64,000 nucleotides of DNA, taken from contig CP054595.1 of the NCBI GenBank assembly GCA_013347225.1, positions 2,724,415 through 2,788,414 of the forward strand. Direction: 5' to 3'. Position 1 is the first letter of the stretch, and each line of letters starts with the position of its first letter. Below the pieces are notes generated by a model that ran no database searches, was not told the DNA's origin, and saw only the letters and a list, made by a program, of their open reading frames with translations. This stretch comes from Candidatus Accumulibacter similis (GTDB taxonomy: Bacteria; Pseudomonadota; Gammaproteobacteria; Burkholderiales; Rhodocyclaceae). Of this stretch, positions 48,148-57,122 are shown in pieces. The position numbers were made by a program, and so were the translations under genes.

Positions 48148-48781
48148 ATGGATTTGGCCAGCGAACTTGCCCCTTTCTCTCCCTCTTCGGAACTGCTGTC
48201 CTGGGTCGAGAAGCGGGTCAGTGGCCTGCTTGAGCAGCTCGATACCCGCGCCACGGAGATTCATTGGCGTGACGCCAAGATCGAGAAACTGACCCTCGAA
48301 CTGGCCCATCTGCGGCGGATGAAATTCGGCGTCAAGAGCGAATCCCTGACCGCCAGCGAACGCGACCTCTTCGACGAAACCCTGGCTGCCGACGTCGCCG
48401 CCTGCGAAGCGCGCCTCGCCGAACAGCGCCAGGCGGCCGCGATGGGGCCGCATCTGCCGCTCCCCGAGAAAGCCAAACGCGAACGCGCCGGCCGTCAGCC
48501 CTTGCCCGAGCAACTGCCGCGCGTCGAGCACCTGCACGAGCCCGAAACCTGCACCTGCGGACAATGTGGTCAGGCGCTGGTGCGGATCGGCGAGGACGTG
48601 ACCGAGAAGCTCAGCATCGTCCCCGCCGAGTTCTTCGTCGAGCGCCACATCTATCCCAAGTACGCCTGCCGGCCCTGCGAGACCGTCATCGCCGCACCGG
48701 CCATCGCTTCGGTCATCGATGGCGGTTTGGCGGCACCGGCCTTGCTGGCTTGGGTGATGGTCAGCAAGTACGCCGATCACC
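48148..48781 (+). CDS. tnpC: IS66 transposase TnpC, 5' exon (interrupted by group II intron)
   Basis: This exon encodes the first 211 residues: the long N-terminal coiled coil (IEKLTLELAHLRRMKFGVKS), the basic linker, and the zinc-finger-like CTCGQCG ... CRPC. It stops after KYADH plus one base. The start at 48148 (MDLASEL) is chosen by family alignment; an in-frame ATG at 48133 is also possible. Exon lengths 634 and 938 bp sum to 1572, an exact multiple of three, so removing the intron restores a normal 523-residue transposase. Confidence 0.88.
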
Positions 48782-49324
48782 GTGTGCTACGAACGCGACC
48801 GCCGTTGTTGAGGTGGAAGCGATGCTTTACCAAAGATGAGGGTAGGCCCCTCGAAGTCGGCTTGCAGGAGCAGGCTTCAAACCGCCACAAGCTGCGGGAA
48901 TTAAGAGTTCCCGTGGTGAGCGTTGCTGGAAAAGGCGGAGCGAGACTCCGTCAGGTAAGGGTCAAGGAGACGAACGCAAGTGAACCGCTGATGACGTGTC
49001 GAAATGTATATAACCGACGTCGAAACCGGGAGGGAGTGATTGGCCCGGGACAAGGTTGGGGGAAACCTGATTACTGCCCAACCGGCGTCCGGCATGAAGG
49101 CGGCGTGACTTTGATCCAGGCTTTGGTAAGGAACGTAGGAACCTGTCGTCCTGATGTTAAGGGAGAAGCCCCAGCGGATAGCCTCCGCAAGGGTCAGAGT
49201 ACCGATGCGGGGCACAGGGACGGAGTCGTCCGTAGTAGGGATGAAGGTCCTGTAATGGGACTGGACCGAAGGGGCGACGTCGTTCAGCTTTGTTACGTGG
49301 GCAACCCAACCGGGGAGGACCTAC

Positions 49325-50569
49325 GTGGATAAAGCAAAGCCGTTTTGTATTGCCAAGCGGGAAGTTTGGGAGGCATATAAGCGGGTGAAGGCAAACCATG
49401 GATCGGCGGGTGTTGATGGACAGTCGATTGCGGAGTTCGAGGGGGATCTGAGTAACAACCTCTACCGGCTCTGGAATCGGATGTCATCCGGTAGCTACAT
49501 GCCGCCGCCGGTCCTCCGGGTCGAGATACCGAAGGGCGATGGCAAGATGCGACCGTTGGGAATTCCCACGGTAGCAGACCGCGTAGCCCAGATGGTCGTC
49601 AAACGCCACCTGGAACCCATTTTGGAGCCCGTGTTTCATAAGGACTCCTATGGGTATCGGCCCGGGCGTTCTGCGCACGATGCATTGGCTGTGGCGCGGC
49701 GGAGATGCTGGAGTCATGACTGGGTGCTCGATCTCGACATCAAGGGGTTCTTCGACAACCTCGATTGGACCTTATTGATGCGGGCGCTGCGCAAACATAC
49801 CGACTGCAAGTGGGTGCTGCTGTACATCGAGCGATGGCTGCAAGCTCCCGTGCGCATGCCGGATGGCACGCTGGCCAGCCGTGAGAAGGGGACGCCACAA
49901 GGGGGAGTCGTCAGTCCCATCTTGAGTAACCTCTTCTTGCACTACACGTTCGATAACTGGATGAAGAAGCATCATCCGGAAATTCAGTTCGAGCGTTATG
50001 CTGATGATGTTATCTGCCACTGTCACAGCGAGGCTCAGGCGATTGCGTTGCGGCAAGCGCTTGAGCAACGGTTTGCGGCGTGCAAGCTGGAACTGCACCC
50101 GCAGAAGACCAAGATTGCCTACTGCAACGATGCGAATCGATGCGGTAGCTACTCTGAGCAGCGCTTCGACTTTCTGGGCTACACGTTTCGTCCCCGTCGG
50201 TCGATGAATCGCAAAGGGCGGCTATTCGTCAGCTTCTCTCCGGCAGTGAGCGACAAGGCGGCTAAAGCGATGCGGGAAACGATGCGTCGCTGGCGGCTGC
50301 ATCATCGTGGTGATCTTGGCCTGGACGATCTCGTGCGTTGGACCCGTTCCGTGATTCACGGGTGGGTCCTCTACTACGGTCGTTTCTACCCGTCCGCCCT
50401 TCAGCGGGCGCTGCATACCTTGGATGCCTACCTGATACGTTGGGCACAACGCAAATACAAACGCCTCAAGGGGCACAAATCGAGAGCCTGGGATTGGCTG
50501 GCGCGGCTGCAATCGCGGCATCCATCCCTGTTCCCGCACTGGAACCTTGCGGCAGTGGTTGGACGATAG
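49325..50569 (+). CDS. ltrA: Group II intron reverse transcriptase/maturase (414 aa)
   Basis: The GTG start at 49325 is six bases after GGGGAGGA. RT blocks are in order: SAGVDGQSIAEF, RPLGIPTVADRVAQ, SYGYRPGRSAHDAL, LDLDIKGFFDNLDW, EKGTPQGGVVSPILSNLFLH, YADD (225-228), LGYTFRPRRS. The maturase (domain X) region follows (WTRSVIHGWVLYYGRFYPSA). The protein ends at NLAAVVGR with no HNH endonuclease domain, so retrohoming would rely on other priming such as replication forks. It promotes splicing and mobility of the host intron. The stop codon abuts domain V. Confidence 0.95.
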   Translation: MDKAKPFCIAKREVWEAYKRVKANHGSAGVDGQSIAEFEGDLSNNLYRLWNRMSSGSYMPPPVLRVEIPKGDGKMRPLGIPTVADRVAQMVVKRHLEPILEPVFHKDSYGYRPGRSAHDALAVARRRCWSHDWVLDLDIKGFFDNLDWTLLMRALRKHTDCKWVLLYIERWLQAPVRMPDGTLASREKGTPQGGVVSPILSNLFLHYTFDNWMKKHHPEIQFERYADDVICHCHSEAQAIALRQALEQRFAACKLELHPQKTKIAYCNDANRCGSYSEQRFDFLGYTFRPRRSMNRKGRLFVSFSPAVSDKAAKAMRETMRRWRLHHRGDLGLDDLVRWTRSVIHGWVLYYGRFYPSALQRALHTLDAYLIRWAQRKYKRLKGHKSRAWDWLARLQSRHPSLFPHWNLAAVVGR

Positions 50570-50603
50570 GAGCCGGATGAGCCGAGAGGTTCACGTCCGG
50601 TTC
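50570..50603 (+). ncRNA. Group II intron domain V
   Basis: The 34-nt hairpin starts gagccggatgagccgaga and closes with ggttcacgtccggttc, matching the near-invariant catalytic domain V. It directly follows the maturase stop and precedes domain VI. Confidence 0.93.
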
Positions 50604-50640
50604 TGGGAGAGCGTGGGGGTGAGATTCCCCCGCGCCACTC

Positions 50641-51578
50641 GACTGCCACTGTATCGTCTCGAACGGCAGGCCGCCCGGTCGGGGGTGACCCTCTCGCGTT
50701 CGACGCTGGCCGACTGGGTCGGCCGTACCGGTGTCGCCCTGGAACCGCTCTGGCTGCGCCTCGCCGAACTGCTCCGCCAGGGCGCGGTGTTGCATGCCGA
50801 TGAAACCCCGGTGCAGCAACTCGATCCGGGCAATGGAAAGACCAGGCGGGCCTATCTCTGGGCGTATCGCAGCAATGCCTTGGCAAGCGATCCGCCGATC
50901 GCCGTCTTCGACTACCAGCCCGGCCGGGGCGGGAAGTATGTGGCGGAGTTCCTGCGCGACTGGCAAGGCGCGCTGATGGTCGATGAATTCGCGGGCTACC
51001 AGGCCCTGTTTCGCGGCGAGGTGATCGAACTCGCCTGCATGGCGCATGCCCGGCGGAAGTTCTTCGACCTCCACCAGGCCAATCAGCATCCGATCGCCGC
51101 CGAAGCACTGCGCCGAATCGGCGAACTGTATGCCATCGAGGCGGCGAACAAGGAAGCGACGGTTGAGGAACGGGCTCGACGGCGACGAGAAACGAGTCAG
51201 CCGCTCCTCGAGGCCCTGCATTTGTGGCTGCTGAGTAGCCGTCGGTCGGTCGCCGACGGAGGTGCTCTGGCAAAGGCGATCGACTACAGCCTGCGGCGCT
51301 GGCCGGCGCTGGCTCGTTATGCGGGCAACGGGTTCTACCCGATCGACAATAACCCCGTGGAGAATGCGATTCGTCCGATCGCACTCGGGAAGAAGAACTG
51401 GCTGTTCGCGGGTTCCGAGCCCGCCGGCCAACGCGCTACCGCGATCCAGTCGCTGCTCGAGACGGCTCGCCTGAACGGGATCGAACCGATGGCCTGGCTC
51501 ACCGAGACCCTCGAAAAGCTTCCAAATTGGCCGAACAGCCGCATCGACGAACTGCTGCCACTGAAGACGACAGGCTGA
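50641..51578 (+). CDS. tnpC: IS66 transposase TnpC, 3' exon (catalytic domain)
   Basis: This continues the 5' exon in frame after intron removal and holds the IS66 DDE nuclease. Catalytic residues in the spliced protein are D265 (LHADETPVQQLD), D326 (LMVDEFAGYQALF) and E452 (NPVENAIRPIALGKKNW), all intact. Zinc-related CMAHARRKFFDLH is also present. The C-terminus (RIDELLPLKTTG) is normal. The transposase is therefore probably functional if the intron splices. Confidence 0.9.
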
Positions 51579-51617
51579 GCGCGTCGCCCCGGAGGGGTGG
51601 CTGTGTCGGACGCTTAC

Positions 51618-51625
51618 CCTCCAGA
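51618..51625. repeat. 8-bp target-site duplication, right copy
   Basis: cctccaga follows the right end of the IS66 element and equals the left copy at 47313-47320. Confidence 0.95.
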
Positions 51626-51790
51626 GAGTTTTCAGTCCAGCATTGCACAGGTCGCCAAAAATGCAATACCTCGGCCGCGCCCGCCGCCCTCTGCAACCGG
51701 AACACCCTCCCGGCAGACTGCCGGCCGAAATGCACCACCGCCGGCCACATTTCCAGCACCGGAGCCCGACCGCCCCGATAGAGTCGGGCT

Positions 51791-52273
51791 ATGCCGATCC
51801 ACCGCCGCAATCTCCGTCGCCTCTGGTTTCCCCTGGCACTCTGGATCGCCGCCGCGTACCTCGCCTTCGGCCGCGCCTACCTGATCGCCTTCAATCTCAC
51901 CAACAGCCTTCCCGGCACGGTCTTCCTCATCGAGAGAGGCACCCTGCCAGACCGCGGCGAACTCGTGGCCTTCCGCTGGCAAGCCAACTGGCCGTATCCC
52001 AAGGGCAGCCTCTTCGTCAAACGCCTGATCGGTGTGCCCGGCTCGGTCGTCAGCGCCATTGGACGGGATTTCTTCGTCGATGGTCGCCCGGTCGGCCACG
52101 CCAAGGAACGCGCCAGAACCGGTGAATCCCTGGAAAGCGGTTCGGTCGGCACGATCCCCGAGGCGCACTACTACGTCGCCGGAGAACATCCCGACAGCCT
52201 CGATTCCCGCTATCGGCTGACCGGCTGGATCACCCGCCAGCAGATCGTCGGAACGGCGCACCGGATTTTCTGA
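51791..52273 (+). CDS. traF: S26 signal-peptidase-like conjugal transfer protein TraF (160 aa)
   Basis: One N-terminal transmembrane segment (WFPLALWIAAAYLAFGRAYL) precedes the serine/lysine dyad of S26 peptidases: S39 in NSLPGTVFLIERG and K77 in FVKRLIGVPGS. The closing motif is YYVAGEHPDSLDSRY (box E-like). TraF/TrhF-type peptidases mature pilin or other conjugation proteins in the periplasm. The first gene of the conjugation segment; 173 bp separate it from the IS66 duplication. Family assignment is firm; the substrate cannot be told from the sequence. Confidence 0.85.
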   Translation: MPIHRRNLRRLWFPLALWIAAAYLAFGRAYLIAFNLTNSLPGTVFLIERGTLPDRGELVAFRWQANWPYPKGSLFVKRLIGVPGSVVSAIGRDFFVDGRPVGHAKERARTGESLESGSVGTIPEAHYYVAGEHPDSLDSRYRLTGWITRQQIVGTAHRIF

Positions 52274-52297
52274 GGGGCGCACGGCCGGGCACCGGGG

Positions 52298-52606
52298 ATG
52301 CGACACGAGCACGCGGCACGGGTCCTCGCGCAGCGATCGAAGCGCCTGTGGATCGCCGTCGTCCAGCAGGCGATCGACGATGCCATGGGTCGGGCCAGCT
52401 TTGCGCCCGGCCCGCCCGAGGAGATCGAAAGCATCCAGCGCGAGGCGCTGCGCTGGATCTTTCTGGACCGTGTGCCGCTTGCCAACTCCTTCCACTCGAT
52501 CTGCGACCTCCTCGACATCGATCCCGACCGGGCGCGCGAGCGCCTGCGGTTGCACCCGGCGATTCGCCGCGGGCTCGCCCGCGCGCGACGCCGACGCAGC
52601 GGGTGA
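52298..52606 (+). CDS. Hypothetical protein of the conjugative element (102 aa)
   Basis: A small, mostly helical, arginine-rich protein (RHEHAARVLAQRSKRLWIAV; REALRWIFLDRVPLANSFHS; LDIDPDRARERLRLHPAIRR). The central DLLDIDPDRARERL segment reads like a short helix-turn-helix, so DNA binding is possible. It lies 24 bp after traF and 12 bp before the relaxase gene, in the same direction. I do not recognise the family. Confidence 0.6.
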   Translation: MRHEHAARVLAQRSKRLWIAVVQQAIDDAMGRASFAPGPPEEIESIQREALRWIFLDRVPLANSFHSICDLLDIDPDRARERLRLHPAIRRGLARARRRRSG

Positions 52607-52618
52607 GGGGACTGACCG

Positions 52619-54685
52619 GTGTTTGGCTTTCTCAAGAGGACGGTTCGCTCCGAACCGTCGAACCCGCCGCCCGTCACCAGCCTCCCGGCGAACACCCCTG
52701 CGGAAGCGCTCCTCGATGACGAGATCCCGCGCTATCCCCCGTTCATGAAAGGCTTGCCGGCCACCCATCCGGACAAGCTCATCGAGACGCAGCGCGAACT
52801 CATCGGCCAGATCCGCGAAACCGGCGTCGCCACGCCGGAGATCTTCGCGCAATTCCATCTTGCCGCACTGCGCCGCTTCGCCTCCTACGCCCACCTGCTG
52901 CCGGCCAGCCAGACGCATCATCACCGCGGTGCCGGCGGGCTGCTTCGCCACGCGACCGAAGTCGCCCTGTGGTCGCTGCAGTCCGGCGATCGCTTGCTGC
53001 TGCCCGGTGAGCAGACCCCGCGCAGACGCCGCGAACTCGAACCGCGCTGGCACCTGGCGGTCTTCCTGTCCGCGCTGTGCCACGACCTGGGCAAGCCGGT
53101 GACCGACCTCGTCGTCACCAGCCGAGACGGTGCCGAGATCTGGAACCCCTTCATCGAGGATCTCCACGCCTGGGCGACCAGGCATCGTGTCGATCGCTAC
53201 TTCCTGCACTGGCGCGACAATCGCGGTCGGAAGCACCAGGCCGTTTCCGCCCTCATCGCCGAACGGATCATCGGAGCGCAGGGCCTCGCGTGGCTTGCCG
53301 AGGGCGATACCGACCTCGTGCTCTGGATGATGGAAAGCATCAACGGCTCCCCCAGCGCCGAGAACCCGATGCACGATCTCGTCGTCCGATCCGATCAGGT
53401 CAGCGTCGAGCGGGACCTGCGCAGTCTCGGCGTCGCCTTCACCGGCTACGAGATCGGCCTGCCCGTCGAGCGCTTCCTGCTCGACCTCATGCGCCGGCTG
53501 GTCCGCGAGGGGACGTGGACCATCAATCGCCCGGGTGCGCGCCTGTGGTGCATCGACGGGCAGCTTTATCTGGTCTGGCCAGCCGCCGGCGAGGAACTCG
53601 CGGCACTGATCCATCAGGAAGCCATCCCCGGCTTGCCGAGAACCCCGGACAGCCTGCTCGAGATGCTCGTCGACCGCAGCCTGGCCAGTGTCCGGGAGGA
53701 TCGTGGCGGCGGCGAGGGCTACTGGCAGATCGCCCCGGCGGTTCTGGCCGAGAAGATTCCGAACATCCGCCTGACGACGATCCGGTTGGGTGATTCGGCT
53801 CGACTGATCGAGCCGCCACCGCCATCGGTTCCCGGCAGGCTGCTCGGTGACAAGGATCCGGCTGCGACGGTACCTCAAATCCCCGAACCGCTTGGCACGG
53901 TGCCTGAGCCGCTTCCTCCAGTCGCCCTTGGCGGACCACCCGATCCGGATGGGAATCCCCAGCAACCGCCCGACCGGCAACCGCCAGCGCAACCGCTCGA
54001 TCGCCTCGATGGCGCGGTCGGTGAAGCGCTGCAGGCTCTGGCCCGGGATCTCCAGTCCGGCAAACGATCCGCCGCCACACTGACCCATGTCGACCCCACC
54101 GGCATCCTTTGCCTCAAATGGCCGGACGCGTTCGATGGCTGCGGTTTGCAGAGCAAGGCGATCCTCGAAGAGTTGTCGCACCACGGCTGGCTGGCGCTCG
54201 ACCCGCTGTCGCCGTTTCGCAAGGTGACCGAGATCGCGGTCGCAAGCGGCGAGAAATGGCGGGTCGTTCGGCTGCAGCCGGCAGTCAGTCGGTTGATGGC
54301 GATCGGCAAGCCCGCGCGCCCGGTCGGACCGACACCAATCGCCGAACCCTTCAAACCGCCACGGCAGCCGCGCCCAGTGCCGCACGAGACCGATGCCGCT
54401 GGCGCAGACGAACGGCTGGCACTGATCCGGAGGATCGTCGCCACCTTGCGGGCTGCGATCCAGGAGGGCCTACTGACGCCGGAAGCGGATGGTCCCTTCG
54501 TCTGGCTTCCCTCCCGGAAGGCCGAGTCGCTGCTGACCGAGCGACTGCAACTGGAGAGGACGAAGATCCTGCGTCTGGGCGCCGTTGTCCCGGATGTCTT
54601 CCTCTGCCAGACGCGCAACAGGGTGCACTGCTATCGAATTCCGGCCGCTCCCGCTGGCGAACGCGGCGGGCGCGACCCGGCGTAG
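52619..54685 (+). CDS. traI: MobH-family relaxase TraI (688 aa)
   Basis: The GTG start (MFGFLKRTV) is typical. The TraI_2/MobH domain occupies about residues 30-330, with the histidine cluster HHHRGAGGLLRHATE (about 100-115), the HD signature CHDLGKP (H155, D156) and NRGRKHQAVSAL. These HD-like residues bind metal and are used for strand nicking in SXT/R27-type relaxases. A proline-rich linker (about 400-470) leads to a C-terminal TraI_2_C-like domain (VDPTGILCLKWPDAFD; RVVRLQPAV). It would nick the transfer origin and pilot the DNA. No origin was identified in the window. Confidence 0.88.
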   Translation: MFGFLKRTVRSEPSNPPPVTSLPANTPAEALLDDEIPRYPPFMKGLPATHPDKLIETQRELIGQIRETGVATPEIFAQFHLAALRRFASYAHLLPASQTHHHRGAGGLLRHATEVALWSLQSGDRLLLPGEQTPRRRRELEPRWHLAVFLSALCHDLGKPVTDLVVTSRDGAEIWNPFIEDLHAWATRHRVDRYFLHWRDNRGRKHQAVSALIAERIIGAQGLAWLAEGDTDLVLWMMESINGSPSAENPMHDLVVRSDQVSVERDLRSLGVAFTGYEIGLPVERFLLDLMRRLVREGTWTINRPGARLWCIDGQLYLVWPAAGEELAALIHQEAIPGLPRTPDSLLEMLVDRSLASVREDRGGGEGYWQIAPAVLAEKIPNIRLTTIRLGDSARLIEPPPPSVPGRLLGDKDPAATVPQIPEPLGTVPEPLPPVALGGPPDPDGNPQQPPDRQPPAQPLDRLDGAVGEALQALARDLQSGKRSAATLTHVDPTGILCLKWPDAFDGCGLQSKAILEELSHHGWLALDPLSPFRKVTEIAVASGEKWRVVRLQPAVSRLMAIGKPARPVGPTPIAEPFKPPRQPRPVPHETDAAGADERLALIRRIVATLRAAIQEGLLTPEADGPFVWLPSRKAESLLTERLQLERTKILRLGAVVPDVFLCQTRNRVHCYRIPAAPAGERGGRDPA

Positions 54686-54783
54686 CAGCTTCGCAGCATG
54701 GGGGCGTCGATGCGCCGAGATGCGCCCGCGCGCGGTGCTTTTCGGCGGCCGTCGCGTGCAGCGGCGGACCAGAATCGGTCCCC

Positions 54784-55407
54784 ATGTCGACGCTTCTTCC
54801 GCTCCTCGCACTGCTCCTGTTCGGCTGGATGCCGTCCGTCCGGGGCGATGAACTCGGGGTCGTCGGCCCGACCTGGGAGATTGCCGAACCCGACCTGCTG
54901 GCGGTCATCGAGTCGCGTCTGAAGCGCATGCAACAGACCGGCGAACTCGCCCGAAAGCAGCGCGAACACCGTGATCGCGTCGTCGCGTCCGTCGAGAAGC
55001 CGCGACCGGTCGCCGGTCTGGAGACGACGGTGACGCCGCGCCATTTCTTCCTCGATCCGAGTTGGGTTCTCGATCGCGACATCCGGCCTGGCGACGGGGC
55101 GCTCCTGTTCGCCCGCGGCCAGAGGGTCAATCCCCTCGATCACGTTGCCCTGCGCGAACGCCTGATCGTTTTCGATGGCCGCGACCGGCGGCAGGTCGCC
55201 CTGGCGCGAGAGATGCTGCAGCGCTCTGCGGGCGGCGGGAAGCCGATCCTGGTCGCCGGCGAGCCGCTGCGACTGATGCGCTCGTGGAAGCGCCGGGTCT
55301 TCTACGATCAGGGTGGGGCCCTGACGCGTCGCCTGGGCATCCGACAGGTGCCGGCAGTGGTCAGTCAGGACGGCCAGAAACTGCGGATCGATGAAATCCG
55401 TCCGTGA
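54784..55407 (+). CDS. traW: Type-F conjugative transfer protein TraW (207 aa)
   Basis: The ATG at 54784 gives a signal peptide (LLPLLALLLFGWMPSVRG) before the TraW hallmark VVGPTWEIAEPDLLAVIESR. The C-terminal domain contains FFLDPSWVLDRDIR and RLGIRQVPAVVSQDGQKLRI. TraW acts in the periplasm in F-pilus assembly with TraU and TrbC, which follow immediately. It overlaps traU by 17 bp. The 98 bp upstream hold no gene. Confidence 0.9.
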   Translation: MSTLLPLLALLLFGWMPSVRGDELGVVGPTWEIAEPDLLAVIESRLKRMQQTGELARKQREHRDRVVASVEKPRPVAGLETTVTPRHFFLDPSWVLDRDIRPGDGALLFARGQRVNPLDHVALRERLIVFDGRDRRQVALAREMLQRSAGGGKPILVAGEPLRLMRSWKRRVFYDQGGALTRRLGIRQVPAVVSQDGQKLRIDEIRP

Positions 55408-56401
55408 ACTGGCGCTCGGCCTGCTGCTCCTTTGCCTCGGCGGTCCCGGCTTCGTCGCGGCGACGCCAACCTGCACCGGTCGCTTCGCCAACCCGATCAC
55501 CGACATCTGCTGGCGCTGCATGCTGCCGATCCGCTTCGGCGGCGCGGCCCTGTTGTCGATGGGACAGGAAGACACGCCGAATCCCGGCGGCTCGCCGATC
55601 TGCACCTGTCCGTCGAAGGGGCGCATCGGCTTCAAGGTGAGCTTCTGGGAGCCGGTGCGGCGCGTCGATGTCGTTCGCCGTCCGTTCTGCCTGAGCAGCC
55701 TCGGCGGGCTCGAACTCGATCCCGGCTTCGACGCGCCGCGCGGCTCGCGTTTCAGCCAGGACAGCACCGCGACCTCGTCCTTCTATCACGCGCACTGGTA
55801 CGTCGATCCGGTCCTGATCTGGCTCGAAGCGATCTTCGACAATGCCTGCCTGGAGCCGGGCGGCTTCGATATCGCCTATCTCACCGAACTCGACCCACTG
55901 TGGCACGACGACGAGCTGACCTTCCTGCTCAATCCCGAGGTCGCGCTCTTCGGCAACCTGCCGGCGCGTGCCGCCTGTGCCGCCGACTGCGTGGCAGCCA
56001 GCGCCGGCTTCCCGCTGAACAGCCTGTTCTGGTGTGCCGGCTGCCAAGGCAGTCTCTATCCGCTCAACGGGAATGTCCAGGCACACATCGGCGGCGTCCA
56101 GGCATCGAGCCTGGAAATGACCCGCCTGATCGCCAAGATGCACCGCGAGGGACTGATGTGGGCGGCTGCCGGCGAGGACGGTCTCTGTGGCTACTACCCG
56201 CAGCCGATCATGGACAAGACCGGCTACAAGTACCACATGCTGTATCCGGTTCCCCAGACCGCGCGCATCGACGGCAAGTGCTGCCAGCCGCTCGGCCGAT
56301 CGACGATCCGCTGGGGCGCCGGGCGGGAGTTTCCGTTCGAGGGTGAGGATTTCGCGTACATGGTCTTCCGCAAGCGCAACTGTTGTCAGGGGGCGTTCTG
56401 A
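55391..56401 (+). CDS. traU: Type-F conjugative transfer protein TraU (336 aa)
   Basis: A signal peptide is followed by the TraU opening CTGRFANPITDICWRCMLPI and the cysteine-rich body: ICTCPSKGRIGFKVSFWEPV, LFWCAGCQGSLYPLNG, CGYYPQPIMDKTGYKYHML, CCQPLG. TraU is a periplasmic, disulfide-rich component needed for DNA transfer in MPF-F systems. It overlaps traW and lies four bases before trbC. Length and cysteine pattern are normal. Confidence 0.93.
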   Translation: MKSVRELALGLLLLCLGGPGFVAATPTCTGRFANPITDICWRCMLPIRFGGAALLSMGQEDTPNPGGSPICTCPSKGRIGFKVSFWEPVRRVDVVRRPFCLSSLGGLELDPGFDAPRGSRFSQDSTATSSFYHAHWYVDPVLIWLEAIFDNACLEPGGFDIAYLTELDPLWHDDELTFLLNPEVALFGNLPARAACAADCVAASAGFPLNSLFWCAGCQGSLYPLNGNVQAHIGGVQASSLEMTRLIAKMHREGLMWAAAGEDGLCGYYPQPIMDKTGYKYHMLYPVPQTARIDGKCCQPLGRSTIRWGAGREFPFEGEDFAYMVFRKRNCCQGAF

Positions 56402-56405
56402 GGCC

Positions 56406-57122
56406 ATGGGCAATTCCTTGCTGCGGGCCGGTTTCCGGGCAACCCTTCTGGCGACGGCCTGGGGTCTGGCGCTGACGCCGGCATTCGCCCAGGTCGCGCC
56501 GGTCCCGCAGGCCGACGTGCAGGCGGCGCGTGAGCGAATGGCTGCCACGCTGAACGCCATCGCCGGGGCAGGGGATCGGGGCCCTGCGGCGGTGCCCGAA
56601 CTGCGCAACCTGCCGCAACCGGCCGCGAAGGCGCCCAATCTGGGTGGGCTCGCGCCGGGGCAGGGCCCGACCGGCCCGAGTGGGCGTCCGGCGGCGAACG
56701 CGGACGTTCCCGAGCTGATGGTGTTCGTCTCCTTCTCGCTGCCGCGCAAGACCCTGCAGCGCATCGTGCGCCAGTCCGAGCGATCGGGCGCCGTGCTGAT
56801 CCTGCGCGGTCTCACGGGCCATTCCCTGACGCAAACGGGCGAGGAGATCGCGCGCCTCATCGGCGAGCGGAACGTCATGGTCCTCATTCACCCGCCAGCC
56901 TTCCAGCAGTTCCAGGTGCGACAGGTGCCCTCGCTGGTGCTGGCCCGGTCGGAGTCGGCGGTGCAGATCGACGAAGACGGCTGCGCACCCGCAGCGAGCT
57001 TCATCCGGGTCGACGGCGACGTCGGCCAGGATTATGCACTCGAGCTGATCGAGCGCCAGGCACCGGCTTGGGCGGACATCGCCCGTCGTCTTGCGGCGCG
57101 GCTTGCGGGACCGCGACCATGA
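56406..57122 (+). CDS. trbC: Type-F pilin assembly protein TrbC (238 aa)
   Basis: A signal peptide ending ALTPAFAQ precedes a Pro/Ala-rich linker and a thioredoxin-like TrbC domain (ELMVFVSFSLPRKTLQRIVR; GAVLILRGLTGHS; PAFQQFQVRQVPSLVLAR). The CXXC of true thioredoxins is absent, as usual. It works with TraW in the periplasm. Its stop overlaps the next start (ATGA at 57119-57122), so the two are translationally coupled. Confidence 0.9.
   Translation: MGNSLLRAGFRATLLATAWGLALTPAFAQVAPVPQADVQAARERMAATLNAIAGAGDRGPAAVPELRNLPQPAAKAPNLGGLAPGQGPTGPSGRPAANADVPELMVFVSFSLPRKTLQRIVRQSERSGAVLILRGLTGHSLTQTGEEIARLIGERNVMVLIHPPAFQQFQVRQVPSLVLARSESAVQIDEDGCAPAASFIRVDGDVGQDYALELIERQAPAWADIARRLAARLAGPRP

Larger units (their letters stand above)
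48782..50640 (+). mobile_element. Group II intron inserted in IS66 tnpC
   Basis: It begins GTGTG (consensus GUGYG), encodes a reverse transcriptase/maturase, and ends with a canonical domain V (50570-50603) and a domain VI hairpin (50604-50640, with gcgtgggggtgagattcccc including a likely branch A). Excision joins ...GAT CAC C to GA CTG CCA, giving ADHRLPLY, the usual IS66 transposase sequence. The 5' junction is uncertain by one base because of a C-run. A weak candidate for exon pairing is gtgatt at 49036-49041, opposite gatcac. The 5' part (48782-49324) is structural RNA with no gene. Confidence 0.92.
47321..51617 (+). mobile_element. IS66-family insertion sequence carrying a group II intron
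   Basis: The ends are perfect ten-base inverted repeats, gtaagcgtcc (47321-47330) and ggacgcttac (51608-51617), with weaker matching inward (gcccacc against ggtggct). The same 8-bp duplication flanks both sides, so this is a simple transposition. It carries the three-gene IS66 set tnpA, tnpB and tnpC. Without the 1859-bp intron the element is 2438 bp, normal for IS66. Intact ends and duplications suggest a fairly recent insertion. Confidence 0.95.

Noticed and set aside
48148..51578. tnpC as a pseudogene disrupted by the intron
   Set aside because: Removal of the intron restores frame and the normal IS66 sequence, and all catalytic residues are intact.
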